This document shows, one piece after another, positions 1-8,682 of a DNA stretch of 64,000 nt (the stretch's first letter is position 1; every line of letters starts with the position of its first letter). Location of the stretch: contig NZ_JADLRJ010000002.1 of NCBI RefSeq assembly GCF_015477355.1, forward strand, positions 124,001 to 188,000. Reading direction: 5' to 3'. This DNA comes from Nocardia blacklockiae. Lineage in GTDB: Bacteria > Actinomycetota > Actinomycetes > Mycobacteriales > Mycobacteriaceae. A program made the translations under genes and the position numbers. The notes under the pieces were generated by a model that worked only from the letters and a program-made list of their open reading frames with translations, was not told where the DNA came from and did not search any database.

Positions 1-487
1 AGTACTGGGACACCCGGTAGACGCGGATCGCTTCGGTATCGGTTTGCGGCGGAACGGGTTCGGTCGAGGCGGCGACATCCACCGCTGCCACGGCATGAGA
101 CCCGGACCAGCGGGCCCAGGCCGCGCCGGGATCGGTGACCGGCGCCGAGCTGGTGACCGTTGCGGTCAGCGTGGCCGACAGCAGCGGTGCGGCCCGGCAC
201 GCGGCGTCCAGCGGCCCGCGATCACGGTTGGTGTTCCAGCCGAACCAGATCCGCAGCACGGCGCGGGCGGTCGCGTCGGCGTCGCGGCGATCGATCGGAC
301 CGGCCTCTGCGGGCAGGCTCGTCGCGGCGATGCCCAGTCGCCCGTCGGCCGCCGGTGCCCGGTATTGCGAATCGCCGGTGGCGCGGTCGGCGGGCTCGGT
401 CGCCGGGGACACGCACCCGCCGATCGCGCCGATCGCCGCAGCGGCGGCGCACGCGGCGAGGCGGTCTCGGACGCGGCGCGCGATCAC
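1..487 (-). CDS. Putative lipoprotein, C-terminus outside window
   Basis: An uninterrupted minus-strand frame runs from GTG at 487 to the left window edge (162 codons seen). The N-terminus has a charged start, an alanine-rich hydrophobic stretch and a lipobox ending IGGC at about residues 22-25, so it is probably a lipid-anchored exported protein. The mature part contains an IWFGWNTNRDRGPLDAAC-like segment reminiscent of NTF2-like accessory proteins, but I do not recognise a family. Its GTG overlaps the TGA of the upstream gene (GTGA), and a GGGGA sits 5 nt before it. An ATG at 505 would give six more residues but lacks an SD. It appears to belong to the envelope operon. Confidence 0.65.
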   Translation of the reverse strand, partial: MIARRVRDRLAACAAAAAIGAIGGCVSPATEPADRATGDSQYRAPAADGRLGIAATSLPAEAGPIDRRDADATARAVLRIWFGWNTNRDRGPLDAACRAAPLLSATLTATVTSSAPVTDPGAAWARWSGSHAVAAVDVAASTEPVPPQTDTEAIRVYRVSQY

Positions 488-1056
488 GATGTCCCCGCTT
501 CCCATAGTGTGCGGGCCACGTTCGTGGTGCCGCGATCCTGCCGGGGACGGGCGCGACAGTCCCACCCGGTGCGCGGTGACCGGTGCGCCACGATCCGGCA
601 TCCCGCCGCGCGCAGGCTAGACCCGGGCTCGTCCGCGCGGGTGTAGGTGATCAGCCGCGTATAGCCCAGGGCCCGGGCAGCACGCCACGCCGCTCCCAGC
701 AGCATGCTCGCGACGTTAGGGGTGCCGTCGGTCGCGGTCCGGCAGACCTCGAGTGTCCGGCCGTCGTCGAACCGGCGCGCGATCGGGCGTCCCACCATGA
801 TCACTCCGACGACTGCACCACCGGATTCGGCACCGATGGAGAACTTGTGCCCGACCGGCGGCGCGAGGTGGCGGTGGTGGGCGGCGACGAACTCGGCGGC
901 GGTGGCGAACGACACCGGGCACAGCGCTAGCCGGGCGTGGCCGCGTGCCGGCACCGCGGTCTCGGCGGGAGCGCGCATTCTCGGCGGCAGCCGGTCGGAG
1001 GCCGATGTCCGCTCGGTGGTGCCCCGGTCTTTTCCGGCAGTGGTGGTTGCGGTCAT
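484..1056 (-). CDS. XF1762-like (acetyltransferase-fold) protein
   Basis: The 190-residue protein contains the block HKFSIGAESGGAVVGVIMVG, then an RTLEVCRTATDG segment and SMLLGAAWRAARALGY, which I recognise as the XF1762 family. This is a GNAT-like fold common on plasmids, phages and integrative elements, with no established substrate. The start ATG (1056) overlaps the stop of the upstream hydrolase gene (ATGA) and its own stop overlaps the next gene (GTGA), so it is translationally coupled inside the operon. The first 50 residues are polar and low-complexity. Function is unknown; its place between a wall hydrolase and a lipoprotein is the only functional hint. Confidence 0.75.
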   Translation of the reverse strand: MTATTTAGKDRGTTERTSASDRLPPRMRAPAETAVPARGHARLALCPVSFATAAEFVAAHHRHLAPPVGHKFSIGAESGGAVVGVIMVGRPIARRFDDGRTLEVCRTATDGTPNVASMLLGAAWRAARALGYTRLITYTRADEPGSSLRAAGCRIVAHRSPRTGWDCRARPRQDRGTTNVARTLWEAGTS

Positions 1057-2645
1057 CGCAGTGCTCCTGCCAGGGCTGTGTTCGGGCCAGGGTCCGCGAA
1101 TTGTGCGGCGCGCCTGGGGATATCTCGGACGTATCCGAGGGTTTCGGGGTTCTGGCAGACTCCGGTTTGGGACAGGGTGTTGCTCGGTCCGCAGTTGTAG
1201 GCCGAAAGCCACAGCTCGGTCAGATCGCCGTGCAACTTGCCTTGTGCCACACCCTCTTTCGCGAAGGCGGCCAGTTTGCAGTCGTAGGAGCCCTGGGACA
1301 TGACCGCGTCCGGGATGCTGCGCGGGTCGATGGCGCCGTCGCCGTCGCCGTCGATGCCCTCGGTTTGCCAGGTGGTGGGGATGAACTGCGCGGGGCCTGC
1401 TGCGTGGGAGTTGTCGTTGTAGGCGTCGACCCGGAAACCTGATTCCTGGTCGAGCTGGGCGGCCAGGATCGGCGCGGTGACTTCCGGGCAGGTACGTGAT
1501 GCGCGTTCGATCCAGGGCGCGAACGGCGCGGGCACGGTCCCCGGCCGCAGCGGTGTGTCGGAATGGGCAGGGACGCAACCGGATTCGTGCCCGGTCCCGG
1601 CACCGGGCGCGGTGTAGGTCTGGCCGGGCGGGGGTGGGCCGTGGCCTTCGACGGTGACGTGGACGTGGTCGAAGTGGTTTTCCGTCGGTGAGCCGCGGTC
1701 TTCCATCTGGTTTGGGGTGCCGTGTGCGGGGCGGTAGGTCTGCCGGAAGATCGTGTAGACGACACCGAAGTCCTCGGCGTGGTCGTGGACGTAGTCGTTG
1801 ATGCTGTCGCCCAGCGCTTTTCCCTCGGGGCTGTCCCAGTGCGGGATCATGATGTCGGCGGCCCGTCCGGAGGGATGGTCGGGGTAGGGGTCCGCGGCGC
1901 GCCAGCCGCCGATGCTGGCGACGGCGGGGAATTCGGCGTGGACAGCGCGCACGAGCCGGACGGTGTCGGTCTGCAGGTGGTCCTCGGAGCCGATCGAGGC
2001 TGGGAGGGCCGGCAGCGACGTGCCCACTGCTGCCGCCGCAGTGGCGGCAAGGTTCGGTGGTGCGGGCGTTCCGGATGCCGGTCCGGCGTGGCCTGTCAGC
2101 CAGGGCAGGGGGTTGACGGCGGTGCCGCCGGACAGTTTCCCTCCGGACCAGACTTCGAAATGCAGGTGTGGGCCGTCGGATTCGCCGTTGGCACCGACCT
2201 CGGCGATGGGCTGCCCGGCGGTGACGGTCTGCCCGACGCGCAGGCTGGTGGTCCACATGTGGCCGTAGACGGTGGAGTAGGGGTGGCCGTCGATGGTGGT
2301 GTCGAGGACGATCCACTGCCCGAATCCCTCGGCGGGTCCCGCGGCGGCGACGGTGCCGTCGGTGGCGGCGAGGATCGGGGTGCGCTCGGGCGCGGCGAAG
2401 TCGATGCCGTTGTGGGGTCGTCCGTCGCGGAGCCCGAAAGGTGAGGACACGGTGCGGTGGTCGGGGGGCATTGGCCACACCACACGGCCGGATCCGGGGC
2501 GCGCGGCGGGCATGTCGGGCAAGCAGTCGCTGCGTTTGTCCCGGGTGCCGCTGTGCCCGGAGACCACGACAGCGCCGATCAGCAGGACCGGGACGGCCAG
2601 CAGGAGCCACAGCCCGCCGGCGGGTCGGGTGTCGGTGTCGGACAT
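1053..2645 (-). CDS. Membrane-anchored M23 / carboxypeptidase-like / SLT peptidoglycan hydrolase
   Basis: This 530-residue protein appears to carry three wall-cutting domains behind one N-terminal membrane segment (about residues 10-30). First is an M23 endopeptidase with PHNGIDFAAP (zinc His and Asp) and GPHLHFEVW (HxH). Second is a D-Ala-D-Ala-carboxypeptidase-like domain with HPSGRAADIMI and DHVHVT. Third is a lytic-transglycosylase domain with the catalytic QESGF and AGPAQFIPTTW. Similar multi-domain hydrolases are regular parts of Gram-positive conjugation machines, where they open peptidoglycan for the channel. It starts 6 nt after the upstream gene stops and overlaps the next. All visible catalytic residues are present. 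Confidence 0.9.
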   Translation of the reverse strand: MSDTDTRPAGGLWLLLAVPVLLIGAVVVSGHSGTRDKRSDCLPDMPAARPGSGRVVWPMPPDHRTVSSPFGLRDGRPHNGIDFAAPERTPILAATDGTVAAAGPAEGFGQWIVLDTTIDGHPYSTVYGHMWTTSLRVGQTVTAGQPIAEVGANGESDGPHLHFEVWSGGKLSGGTAVNPLPWLTGHAGPASGTPAPPNLAATAAAAVGTSLPALPASIGSEDHLQTDTVRLVRAVHAEFPAVASIGGWRAADPYPDHPSGRAADIMIPHWDSPEGKALGDSINDYVHDHAEDFGVVYTIFRQTYRPAHGTPNQMEDRGSPTENHFDHVHVTVEGHGPPPPGQTYTAPGAGTGHESGCVPAHSDTPLRPGTVPAPFAPWIERASRTCPEVTAPILAAQLDQESGFRVDAYNDNSHAAGPAQFIPTTWQTEGIDGDGDGAIDPRSIPDAVMSQGSYDCKLAAFAKEGVAQGKLHGDLTELWLSAYNCGPSNTLSQTGVCQNPETLGYVRDIPRRAAQFADPGPNTALAGALR

Positions 2646-3440
2646 GGGCGGTTACACCCCCGCCCCGGTTTGGCGGATCCGGTTGCCGAACCAGTCTTCG
2701 AGCCATTGCAGCGCGGAGCGGCCGGAGGAGTCGACGGGATAGCTGTCATAGGACTGGTGGGCGCCGGAGCCGAAGAAGTCCGCCGCGGTGAGGCCGTCGT
2801 TGAGCAGTTGCGACATGCCGCTGGCGCCGTGGGTCGACGCGGTCTGCGACAGGTTCGCCGCCAGCCCAGCCAGGTTCGAGCCTCCGCCGGTGACTGGCTG
2901 GCCCAGCAGATCCGGGGAGGTGGCGGCGTTCGAGCCGGTCAGCGAGCCCAGCACGGTGGTGGCCAGTCCGAGCAGGTTCGAGACGAGCGGGGTGAAGGAG
3001 GCGGCGATCGCAGCGAGATCGCCTCCGCTGGTGATGGTTTCGACGATCTTCCACAGGGTCTCTTGCAGGGCACCGGCTTGGCGGGCCAGCTCGATCACGT
3101 TGAGGTCGCCCAGTACGCCGACCACGACCGAGGCGATCGAGGCGAAGCCGGAGGGGTCGGGGATCAGTGCGATCAGTGACGCGATCGCGTGCAGGTCGAT
3201 TCCGTCGGCCATCCGCACCAGGGGCTGGCACAGCGTGTTGATCTGGCCGAAAAGGTCGTGGACGGCCCGTACCTTGCCGGGCAGGTCGAGGGTCGCGTCC
3301 GTGACTGCCGGACCGATCCGTGCCAGGGTATCCAGCAGTCGCGGGACGTCCCCGGCGAACTGGAGGGTGTTGGCGGCGACGGTGGTGATTTGTCCGATCA
3401 GGGCGGTCGGCCGCAGCAGCGGCAGGATCTTCGCGGCCTG

Positions 3441-3443
3441 CTA
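3441..3443 (-). other. In-frame amber codon splitting the cutinase gene
   Basis: Read on the minus strand, codons are TGG (3446-3444), TAG (3443-3441), CAG (3440-3438). The reading frame is open on both sides for hundreds of codons with the same alanine/leucine-rich composition. Confidence 0.85.
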
Positions 3444-4721
3444 CCAGGTGTCCGACGGTGTCGAGGTCAGCGCCGTGGTGGCGCCAGCCAGGGCGTCGGC
3501 GGCGCTGGTCAGCTCCGGATACGGCGCGGAGGCAGCGTCGTTGGGCCCCGCTTCCGTCAGCCGATCGGCGAGGGTGGTGGCCGCGTCGCTGGCGGCGTCG
3601 AGATTCGTGCCGCGCAGTGCTGAGAGCACCTGATCCGCCGCACGGTCCGGTGTGCCGGGCTGCGCGGTCGACAAATGTTGTGCAGCAGCGGGATTGGCAT
3701 CGACCCAGTGCCGGAGGTCGCCGAGCCGGGGAAGAACCTGACCGACGGCGTCGACGGCGTCGCGGAGGGTGACGGGATCGGGGTGGCCGGACCCGAGCTG
3801 GCCCACGATCGTGGCGATCCGGTTCGGCAGTTGTTGCATCTCGTCGCTGGTGAAGCCGGAGTTCAGCGACTCGGTCAGGTTCTGCGATGGCCCGCCGGCA
3901 GAGTTGGCTCCGGGTGCCGGCGTGGTGCCGGTGGGCTGGGACAGGATCCGGCCGAGACCGGCGAGCAGTGGGTTGGCGGCGGCGTCGGTGGCGCAGTAGC
4001 GGTCGCCGGTTTCGCAGAACTGGGCGGTGACCGCGCTGAGCTGGCAGAACCCGGTGGGACGGGGGCCGCGGATGCCGGTCCCCTGCACCGCTGGGCCGAC
4101 GAGTTTGCCGCCGCTGGTGCCCTGGCGGGGATCGGCGACCAGCCCGACGGCGAGGACCTGTTGCGGTGACACGGGGAATTGCTCGCAGCCGATCTTCGCA
4201 GCGACATCTCCTGCCACGTCGGCACCCTGGGAGTATCCAGCGATCACGAACTTCGTTGCGCGGCAGCGCGCGGCGATGTCGCCGATCGCCTGTTCGACGG
4301 CGTTGCGGCCTTGGCTTTCGCTGTCGCCGTAGGCCATTCCGTCCATGGCGCGGGCAGCATAGGCGGGGAACACGGCGCGGAACCGGCTGCCGAACCGGCC
4401 GGTGAGCCCGCGGGCGATAGGGGCGAGCAGACCGACCGGCACTGACGGATCGGCCGCACTATTCGTCTCCCCGGTGCCGGACACGAAAATACCGGCGACA
4501 GAGGGACACCTACCGGCAGACCCGTCACCGAGACCGGGCTGCCCTGGACCTGGTTGCGCCGTCGCCAGCGCCCCAGTGCCGCCGAGCACACACACGAGAG
4601 CGACCAGAAACATCGGCATGCCCCAGACCGAGAGCAACCGACGGCGGGCACGGGCGAGTGCGGCCGTCGCCAGGTTGGGTGGTCGCCGGGTGTGCGGGGC
4701 CTGGTGGGTGGTCGTGGTCAT
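3441..4721 (-). CDS. Cutinase-like secreted esterase (as translated up to the TAG)
   Basis: The 426-residue product has a hydrophobic segment at about 33-55 and a cutinase core. The nucleophile elbow is AGYSQG (Ser164), and a CETGDRYC motif follows with Asp240 between two cysteines, as in cutinases. I do not see the catalytic His where true cutinases have it shortly after that second cysteine; a later His may serve, as in mycobacteriophage LysB, where a helical insert separates Asp from His. Cutinase-family enzymes hydrolyse ester lipids, and LysB cuts mycolate esters. Its ATG overlaps the stop of the preceding gene (ATGA). Substrate and activity are inferred only. Confidence 0.75.
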   Translation of the reverse strand: MTTTTHQAPHTRRPPNLATAALARARRRLLSVWGMPMFLVALVCVLGGTGALATAQPGPGQPGLGDGSAGRCPSVAGIFVSGTGETNSAADPSVPVGLLAPIARGLTGRFGSRFRAVFPAYAARAMDGMAYGDSESQGRNAVEQAIGDIAARCRATKFVIAGYSQGADVAGDVAAKIGCEQFPVSPQQVLAVGLVADPRQGTSGGKLVGPAVQGTGIRGPRPTGFCQLSAVTAQFCETGDRYCATDAAANPLLAGLGRILSQPTGTTPAPGANSAGGPSQNLTESLNSGFTSDEMQQLPNRIATIVGQLGSGHPDPVTLRDAVDAVGQVLPRLGDLRHWVDANPAAAQHLSTAQPGTPDRAADQVLSALRGTNLDAASDAATTLADRLTEAGPNDAASAPYPELTSAADALAGATTALTSTPSDTW

Positions 4722-5401
4722 CGTGGCGTGATTCCCGTGATCAGGACGCGTCGGTCTCGGCTGGTGGTGGTGATGGTCTGCCGGTAGATCTCGGCGGGGT
4801 GGCCGGGCCGCTGTTCAGCCAGGTCGACTGCCCAGGTGTCGGGCCCGGCCGGGGCGACGGTCACGCAGTAGCCGGTGCCGGGCGGGACGGTGTCGATGCC
4901 GCGCTGGATCTCCTGTGCCGGGGGCAGGGCAGCGTCCGGTGTCGCGACTGCCCGGGCCTGGTCGCCGCTGCGGAGGCGGTAGTAGGCATGTTCGAACGCG
5001 AAGATCGCTCCCGGTCCGCTGCTGTCGTCGCCGGATCCGTTGCCGGACACCGCATCCTCACTCGGCCGCGGCGGGCAGCCCGTTGCCGGTGGCGCCGCGG
5101 CCGGGGCGGTCGCGGAAATTACGGCCGCCGGTCCGGGGCCATCGGACTGCGAGGTATCGCGGCCGGAAAATGCCACGACGAGCACGACCGCGCAGACGAG
5201 CCCGGCGATCACCGCGGCAGCCACGCGCGGCTGGCGACGGTAGGGACGGGGGCACGGTGGCCGAGTCGCCGTGTCGTCGAGGACGGTATCGAGGTGATCG
5301 GCCCAGTCGCGCTGGTGCACAGCAGGATTCGCGCCCAGCCGATCCGGCGCGGGCTGGGCGGCCGGGTGCGAGTAGATGGTATCGAACCGCGTGGGTGCCA
5401 T
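4718..5401 (-). CDS. Membrane-anchored protein of the envelope operon, unknown function
   Basis: The 227-residue product has a proline/basic cytoplasmic start, one membrane segment (about residues 55-75) and an extracytoplasmic domain containing IFAFEHAYYRLRSGDQAR. That region resembles the NTF2-like soluble domains of VirB8/TcpC-type conjugation scaffold proteins in layout; I do not claim a family match. The start ATG 5401 follows the stop of the glycine-zipper gene by 23 nt, and its own stop overlaps the cutinase start (ATGA). The position between two exported proteins fits a structural role in the envelope. Confidence 0.65.
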   Translation of the reverse strand: MAPTRFDTIYSHPAAQPAPDRLGANPAVHQRDWADHLDTVLDDTATRPPCPRPYRRQPRVAAAVIAGLVCAVVLVVAFSGRDTSQSDGPGPAAVISATAPAAAPPATGCPPRPSEDAVSGNGSGDDSSGPGAIFAFEHAYYRLRSGDQARAVATPDAALPPAQEIQRGIDTVPPGTGYCVTVAPAGPDTWAVDLAEQRPGHPAEIYRQTITTTSRDRRVLITGITPR

Positions 5402-5424
5402 CTCGAAGCCTCCTGCGTGGCCGG

Positions 5425-6525
5425 CTACTGCGTCACCGGCGCGGGCGGCGCGGGCGGTGGCGCGAGCAGGGCAGGAAGGGGCAGGGCGGGGAGTGGCAGT
5501 TGAGCCAGTGCCTGCTGGGCGGCGGCGACAGCGGTGGCGGTGTCGGTGACTGTCTGCACGACCGCGCCCGCCCTGTCGGCGACTGCGTCGACGACCCCTG
5601 CGAGGGGATCGCGCATCGGTGCCGGTGCCACGGGTGGGGTGGCGTCGCAATCGGATTCGGCAGGCGGCGATGCGGGTGGGTCGATCAGCGGTGGCGGCGG
5701 CGTGGCCGGGCCCGGATCGGTCAGCGCGCCGACCGCCGCGGCGGCTCCTCCGCCGATGATCGCGCCAGCCGTGCCGCCGACGGCGGCCGCCGGGAGCCCG
5801 AGCACAGCGGCGCCGATCGGGCATCCGGCCACACCGGCTGGCAGCGCGCCGATACCCAGCGCGAATTCGCCGACGGCCGCTCCGATCGCGGCACCGGCGG
5901 CGCAGCCGATCAAACCCGCAGAGACACCGAGGATCTCGGCGCCGAGGACGCCTCCGGTGAAGCCGCCGCCCACCGTGGACAGGGTGCGGCGGGTGGACTC
6001 GTCGCGCGGTATTCCGAGGCTGTCGTAGCCGATGGCGATCTCGGTGGCACCCCAGTCGACCCACCGCTGTGCTTTGTCCTGCACCGCCGGATCGACCCAG
6101 TCGGGAACCACGACCGCTACGTCCCCGACCTGCAGGATACGAGGCGCGGGCGGTGCAGGCGCGGCGGGCGCGGCTGGCGGACCGTCTCCGGCGTCGACCG
6201 GTACATCCGTGTCGGGGATCTCGGCGTCGGCATCCGGGGGCGGAGCGGGGGCGACGGCGGGAAGGTACTGGGGACGAGGAACCGGCCGATCGGGTACCGA
6301 CGGCGGTGGCGGGTCCGGAAACAGCGCTGCGGGACCGGTTTCGGCGTGCGGCGGCGCGGGGGGCGGCGGTGTCGGCGTGGTCACCCCGGCTTGGCCGCTG
6401 TCGGTGACTCCGGCTTGTCCCGGTGCCGCGGACGCGTCGGTGGCCAGGGCGGTCACGATCACGACCGGTATCGCGCCGGCCAGGACGGCACGGCGGATTC
6501 GCTGCTGAGTTGTGGCTGCGGTCAT
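5425..6525 (-). CDS. Secreted proline-rich glycine-zipper protein
   Basis: The 366-residue protein begins with a Sec signal peptide (cleavage probably after DASA, about residue 33), followed by a proline/alanine-rich stretch to about residue 125. A PDWVDPAVQDKAQRWVDWG segment comes next, then a glycine-zipper hydrophobic region at about 185-265 with repeated GxxxG spacing and cysteines, and another Pro/Ala-rich tail. Such proteins are annotated in nocardiae as insoluble-domain proteins. The zipper could insert into a membrane or oligomerise. It is the first gene after a roughly 400-nt gap, so a promoter upstream is likely. Confidence 0.7.
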   Translation of the reverse strand: MTAATTQQRIRRAVLAGAIPVVIVTALATDASAAPGQAGVTDSGQAGVTTPTPPPPAPPHAETGPAALFPDPPPPSVPDRPVPRPQYLPAVAPAPPPDADAEIPDTDVPVDAGDGPPAAPAAPAPPAPRILQVGDVAVVVPDWVDPAVQDKAQRWVDWGATEIAIGYDSLGIPRDESTRRTLSTVGGGFTGGVLGAEILGVSAGLIGCAAGAAIGAAVGEFALGIGALPAGVAGCPIGAAVLGLPAAAVGGTAGAIIGGGAAAAVGALTDPGPATPPPPLIDPPASPPAESDCDATPPVAPAPMRDPLAGVVDAVADRAGAVVQTVTDTATAVAAAQQALAQLPLPALPLPALLAPPPAPPAPVTQ

Positions 6526-6931
6526 CGGTTCCCCTCGCGTGAGGGCGCTGCGGCCCGTGCGGATGAGTCGGGCGAATCCCCCGGGCCGGCGCGCGTTTCA
6601 GGCGTGCCAACAGCGGACCGGCTCATCAGGAGACGACCGGCACCAGCCAGGCTGTGATTCGTGGAAGCCGCTACCGGTCTCCCCCGGGCGGGCGGATCAC
6701 GGTGGCGGTGCTCATCCGATTCCGCAACCAGCAGGAACCGGGGAACCCCAGAAGAACAGGGTGCTCTTGTACTTTAGGCCGATCACCCGGTCGCGCGCAA
6801 TGATCGCGAATCCCGCAGAGAGCGGCCGTGTTTCGCCGCGCTGTACTGCGGCCGCACGGCGGACGACGACCACGCCGACGGGCTGGTGCCCCAGCGTGGC
6901 GCAGGCGTCGGGCGGCGGTACGGCGTGGTTG
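6526..6931. other. Sparse stretch with one weak small ORF
   Basis: This roughly 400-nt gap precedes the glycine-zipper gene. A 50-codon minus frame (6935-6783) overlaps the stop of the 55-codon ORF to its right by ATGA, but has no SD and an arginine/serine-rich product. A third frame is also open. None is convincing. The stretch AAGTACAAGAGC near 6770 on the minus strand is one of the few less GC-rich spots and may belong to a promoter for the genes to the left. Confidence 0.35.
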
Positions 6932-7099
6932 TCATCGGCCGATGTCGTCGCGGTCCGGATCGTGAGGGGCCGAGGAGCGGTCGGCGGCGGGCTGTCTGCC
7001 GGTGTCGTCGCCGATCGAGGGCGGGGTGTCGGTCCGCCGCCAGGCCGTCCAGGACGCTGCTTCGGCTTGTTCGGCGAGGTGGCGGCTCCAGTGCCACAT
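6932..7099 (-). CDS. Small hypothetical protein (55 aa)
   Basis: ATG 7099 is preceded on the minus strand by AGGAGA with 4-5 nt spacing, a much better ribosome site than most genes nearby have. The product starts MWHWSRHLAEQAEAASW and has a polar, aspartate/arginine-rich tail. It lies 62 nt behind the monooxygenase stop and could be the last gene of that operon. No family is recognised. The strong SD is the main support. Confidence 0.45.
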   Translation of the reverse strand: MWHWSRHLAEQAEAASWTAWRRTDTPPSIGDDTGRQPAADRSSAPHDPDRDDIGR

Positions 7100-7161
7100 A
7101 CATTCTCCTGTGCGGGAAGGGGAGCCGAACGGGTGGACCGCCCGGTGGCGAGGACATGCTG

Positions 7162-8682
7162 TTACCGCTGTGTCCCGGTCGCCGCCGTTGTGGTGGCGGA
7201 GGATGCACGGCGGGGTCCGCCGTTCGGCGTGGGGGTGAAGAGACCGGCGGGGTGGCAGCGGGCTAGCCGCGCGAACAGGCGGGCCGATCCCGGCCAGGGC
7301 GTCACGATGCGGCCGGTCTCGGTGCGATACCAGCTGTGTGTGGTCGACCAGACGGTGCGGGCCAGCGCGTGGTCGAGCCATCGCTGGTAGCGATGCATAA
7401 CTTCAGGCCTGATTTCTATTGCGGCAGCGCCGATTTCGCGTTGCCACGCGATGGCGTTGATGGCGAGTTCGGATTGGCGTTCGTGGATGTAGGGATTGCT
7501 GCCGTGGCCGGTGAACGAGCTGGGGCCGGCGTGGATGAACATGTTGGGGAAGCCGGGGACCGCGACCCCGAGGTAGGCGAACGCACCGTCGGCCCACACG
7601 GTGTGCAGATCGATACCGTCGCGACCGATGATCCGGGTGGGGACGAGGTACTCGCTGGCGCGGAAGCCGGTGGCCCAGATGATGGTGTCGACGCTGCGGT
7701 ACCCGTCCTCGGCGACGATCCCGTCGGACGTGATGCGCCGGATAGGTGCGGTGACGAGGTCGACGTCGTCACGGGACAGGGCCGGATACCAGTGATTGGC
7801 CAGCAGGATCCGTTTGGCGCCGAGCGGATAGCCGGGGGTGAGCCGGGCCCGCAACACGGGATCGGCGACCTGCCGGTGCAGGTGCCGCCGAGCCAGCCAG
7901 GTGGCTGGGCGAGCCGACCACCCCCGCGTCATGATCGGGGTCAGCGCGAGGTCAGCACCGAGGAACACCACAGCACGGTAGACGCTCTGCAACGCCGGAG
8001 CGTGGGTGAACATCTCGGTGCGGAGCGCACCGAAACGCTCGGGTGGGCGGGGCAGGACCCAGTGAGGTGTCCGCTGGTACACCAGGACCCGCCGAGCGCG
8101 TTGCGCGATTTCGGGAACCAGCTGGACAGCGCTGGCGCCGGTGCCGATCACCGCGACGGTGCGGCCGGAGAGGTCGTGGTCATGGTCCCAGCGGGCGGTG
8201 TGGAACGCGGTGCCCTGGAAGATGTTCCGCCCGGCGATGTCGGGCAGATAGGGGCGGTGCAACAGGCCGACCGCCCACACCAGGTGCCGGGCGCGATAGC
8301 GGTCACCACGCGTGGTGGTAAGGGTCCAGTGGCCGCTGGCGTCGTAGACGGCCTCGACGACCGCTGCGTCGCAGCGCAGGTGTGGGCGCAGGCCTTCGGC
8401 GTCGACTGTCCGCCGCAGATAGGCGAGGATTTCCGGCTGGCCGGGATAGCGGACGGCGGCGCCGCGCGCGGGGCGGAACGAGTAGGAGTACAGCTGTTGC
8501 GGCACATCGCACGCGCACCCCGGATAGGTGTTGTCGCGCCAGATTCCGCCGACCTCATCCGCCTTCTCCAGCAGTACGAAATTGGTGATCCCGCGGCGTT
8601 TGAGCCGGGCGGCCATGCCAATTCCGCTGAACGCCGCTCCGACGATTGCCACTTCGACTGTCGCCACTTCGTTGGCTCTCAT
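7162..8682 (-). CDS. Baeyer-Villiger-type flavin monooxygenase
   Basis: The 506-residue protein has an FAD Rossmann motif GAAFSG (15-20) with the downstream Glu of LLEKADEVGGIW. It carries the Baeyer-Villiger fingerprint F155-x-G157-xxx-H161-xxx-W165 (FQGTAFHTARW), then an NADPH Rossmann motif IGTGASA (179-185) and the ATGF element. The family oxidises ketones to esters or lactones using NADPH and oxygen. Its ATG overlaps the stop of the acyl-CoA oxidase-like gene, so the two are co-translated. Substrate is unknown; pairing with an acyl-CoA oxidase points to a lipid-derived ketone or to detoxification. An oxidative gene pair inside an envelope operon is unusual cargo. Confidence 0.9.
   Translation of the reverse strand: MRANEVATVEVAIVGAAFSGIGMAARLKRRGITNFVLLEKADEVGGIWRDNTYPGCACDVPQQLYSYSFRPARGAAVRYPGQPEILAYLRRTVDAEGLRPHLRCDAAVVEAVYDASGHWTLTTTRGDRYRARHLVWAVGLLHRPYLPDIAGRNIFQGTAFHTARWDHDHDLSGRTVAVIGTGASAVQLVPEIAQRARRVLVYQRTPHWVLPRPPERFGALRTEMFTHAPALQSVYRAVVFLGADLALTPIMTRGWSARPATWLARRHLHRQVADPVLRARLTPGYPLGAKRILLANHWYPALSRDDVDLVTAPIRRITSDGIVAEDGYRSVDTIIWATGFRASEYLVPTRIIGRDGIDLHTVWADGAFAYLGVAVPGFPNMFIHAGPSSFTGHGSNPYIHERQSELAINAIAWQREIGAAAIEIRPEVMHRYQRWLDHALARTVWSTTHSWYRTETGRIVTPWPGSARLFARLARCHPAGLFTPTPNGGPRRASSATTTAATGTQR

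Larger units (their letters stand above)
2652..4721 (-). pseudogene. Second cutinase-like gene interrupted by in-frame TAG
   Basis: The frame opened by ATG 4721 runs to TAG at 3443-3441 (426 residues) and then stays open in the same frame for 262 more codons to TAA at 2654-2652. The TAG reads TGG-TAG-CAG, so one base change (for example CAG to TAG) explains the break. The intact product would be about 689 residues: membrane or signal segment (about 33-55), cutinase-like domain, then a long alanine/leucine-rich helical tail. The downstream half has no convincing SD; its GTG at 3218 is internal. It could be a disabled gene, a read-through gene, a sequencing error, or a truly truncated esterase. 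Confidence 0.7.

Noticed and set aside
484-2706. 740-codon minus frame as one protein
   Set aside because: Only its last 190 codons (from 1056) look like a real protein; the rest is a shadow of the M23/SLT gene.
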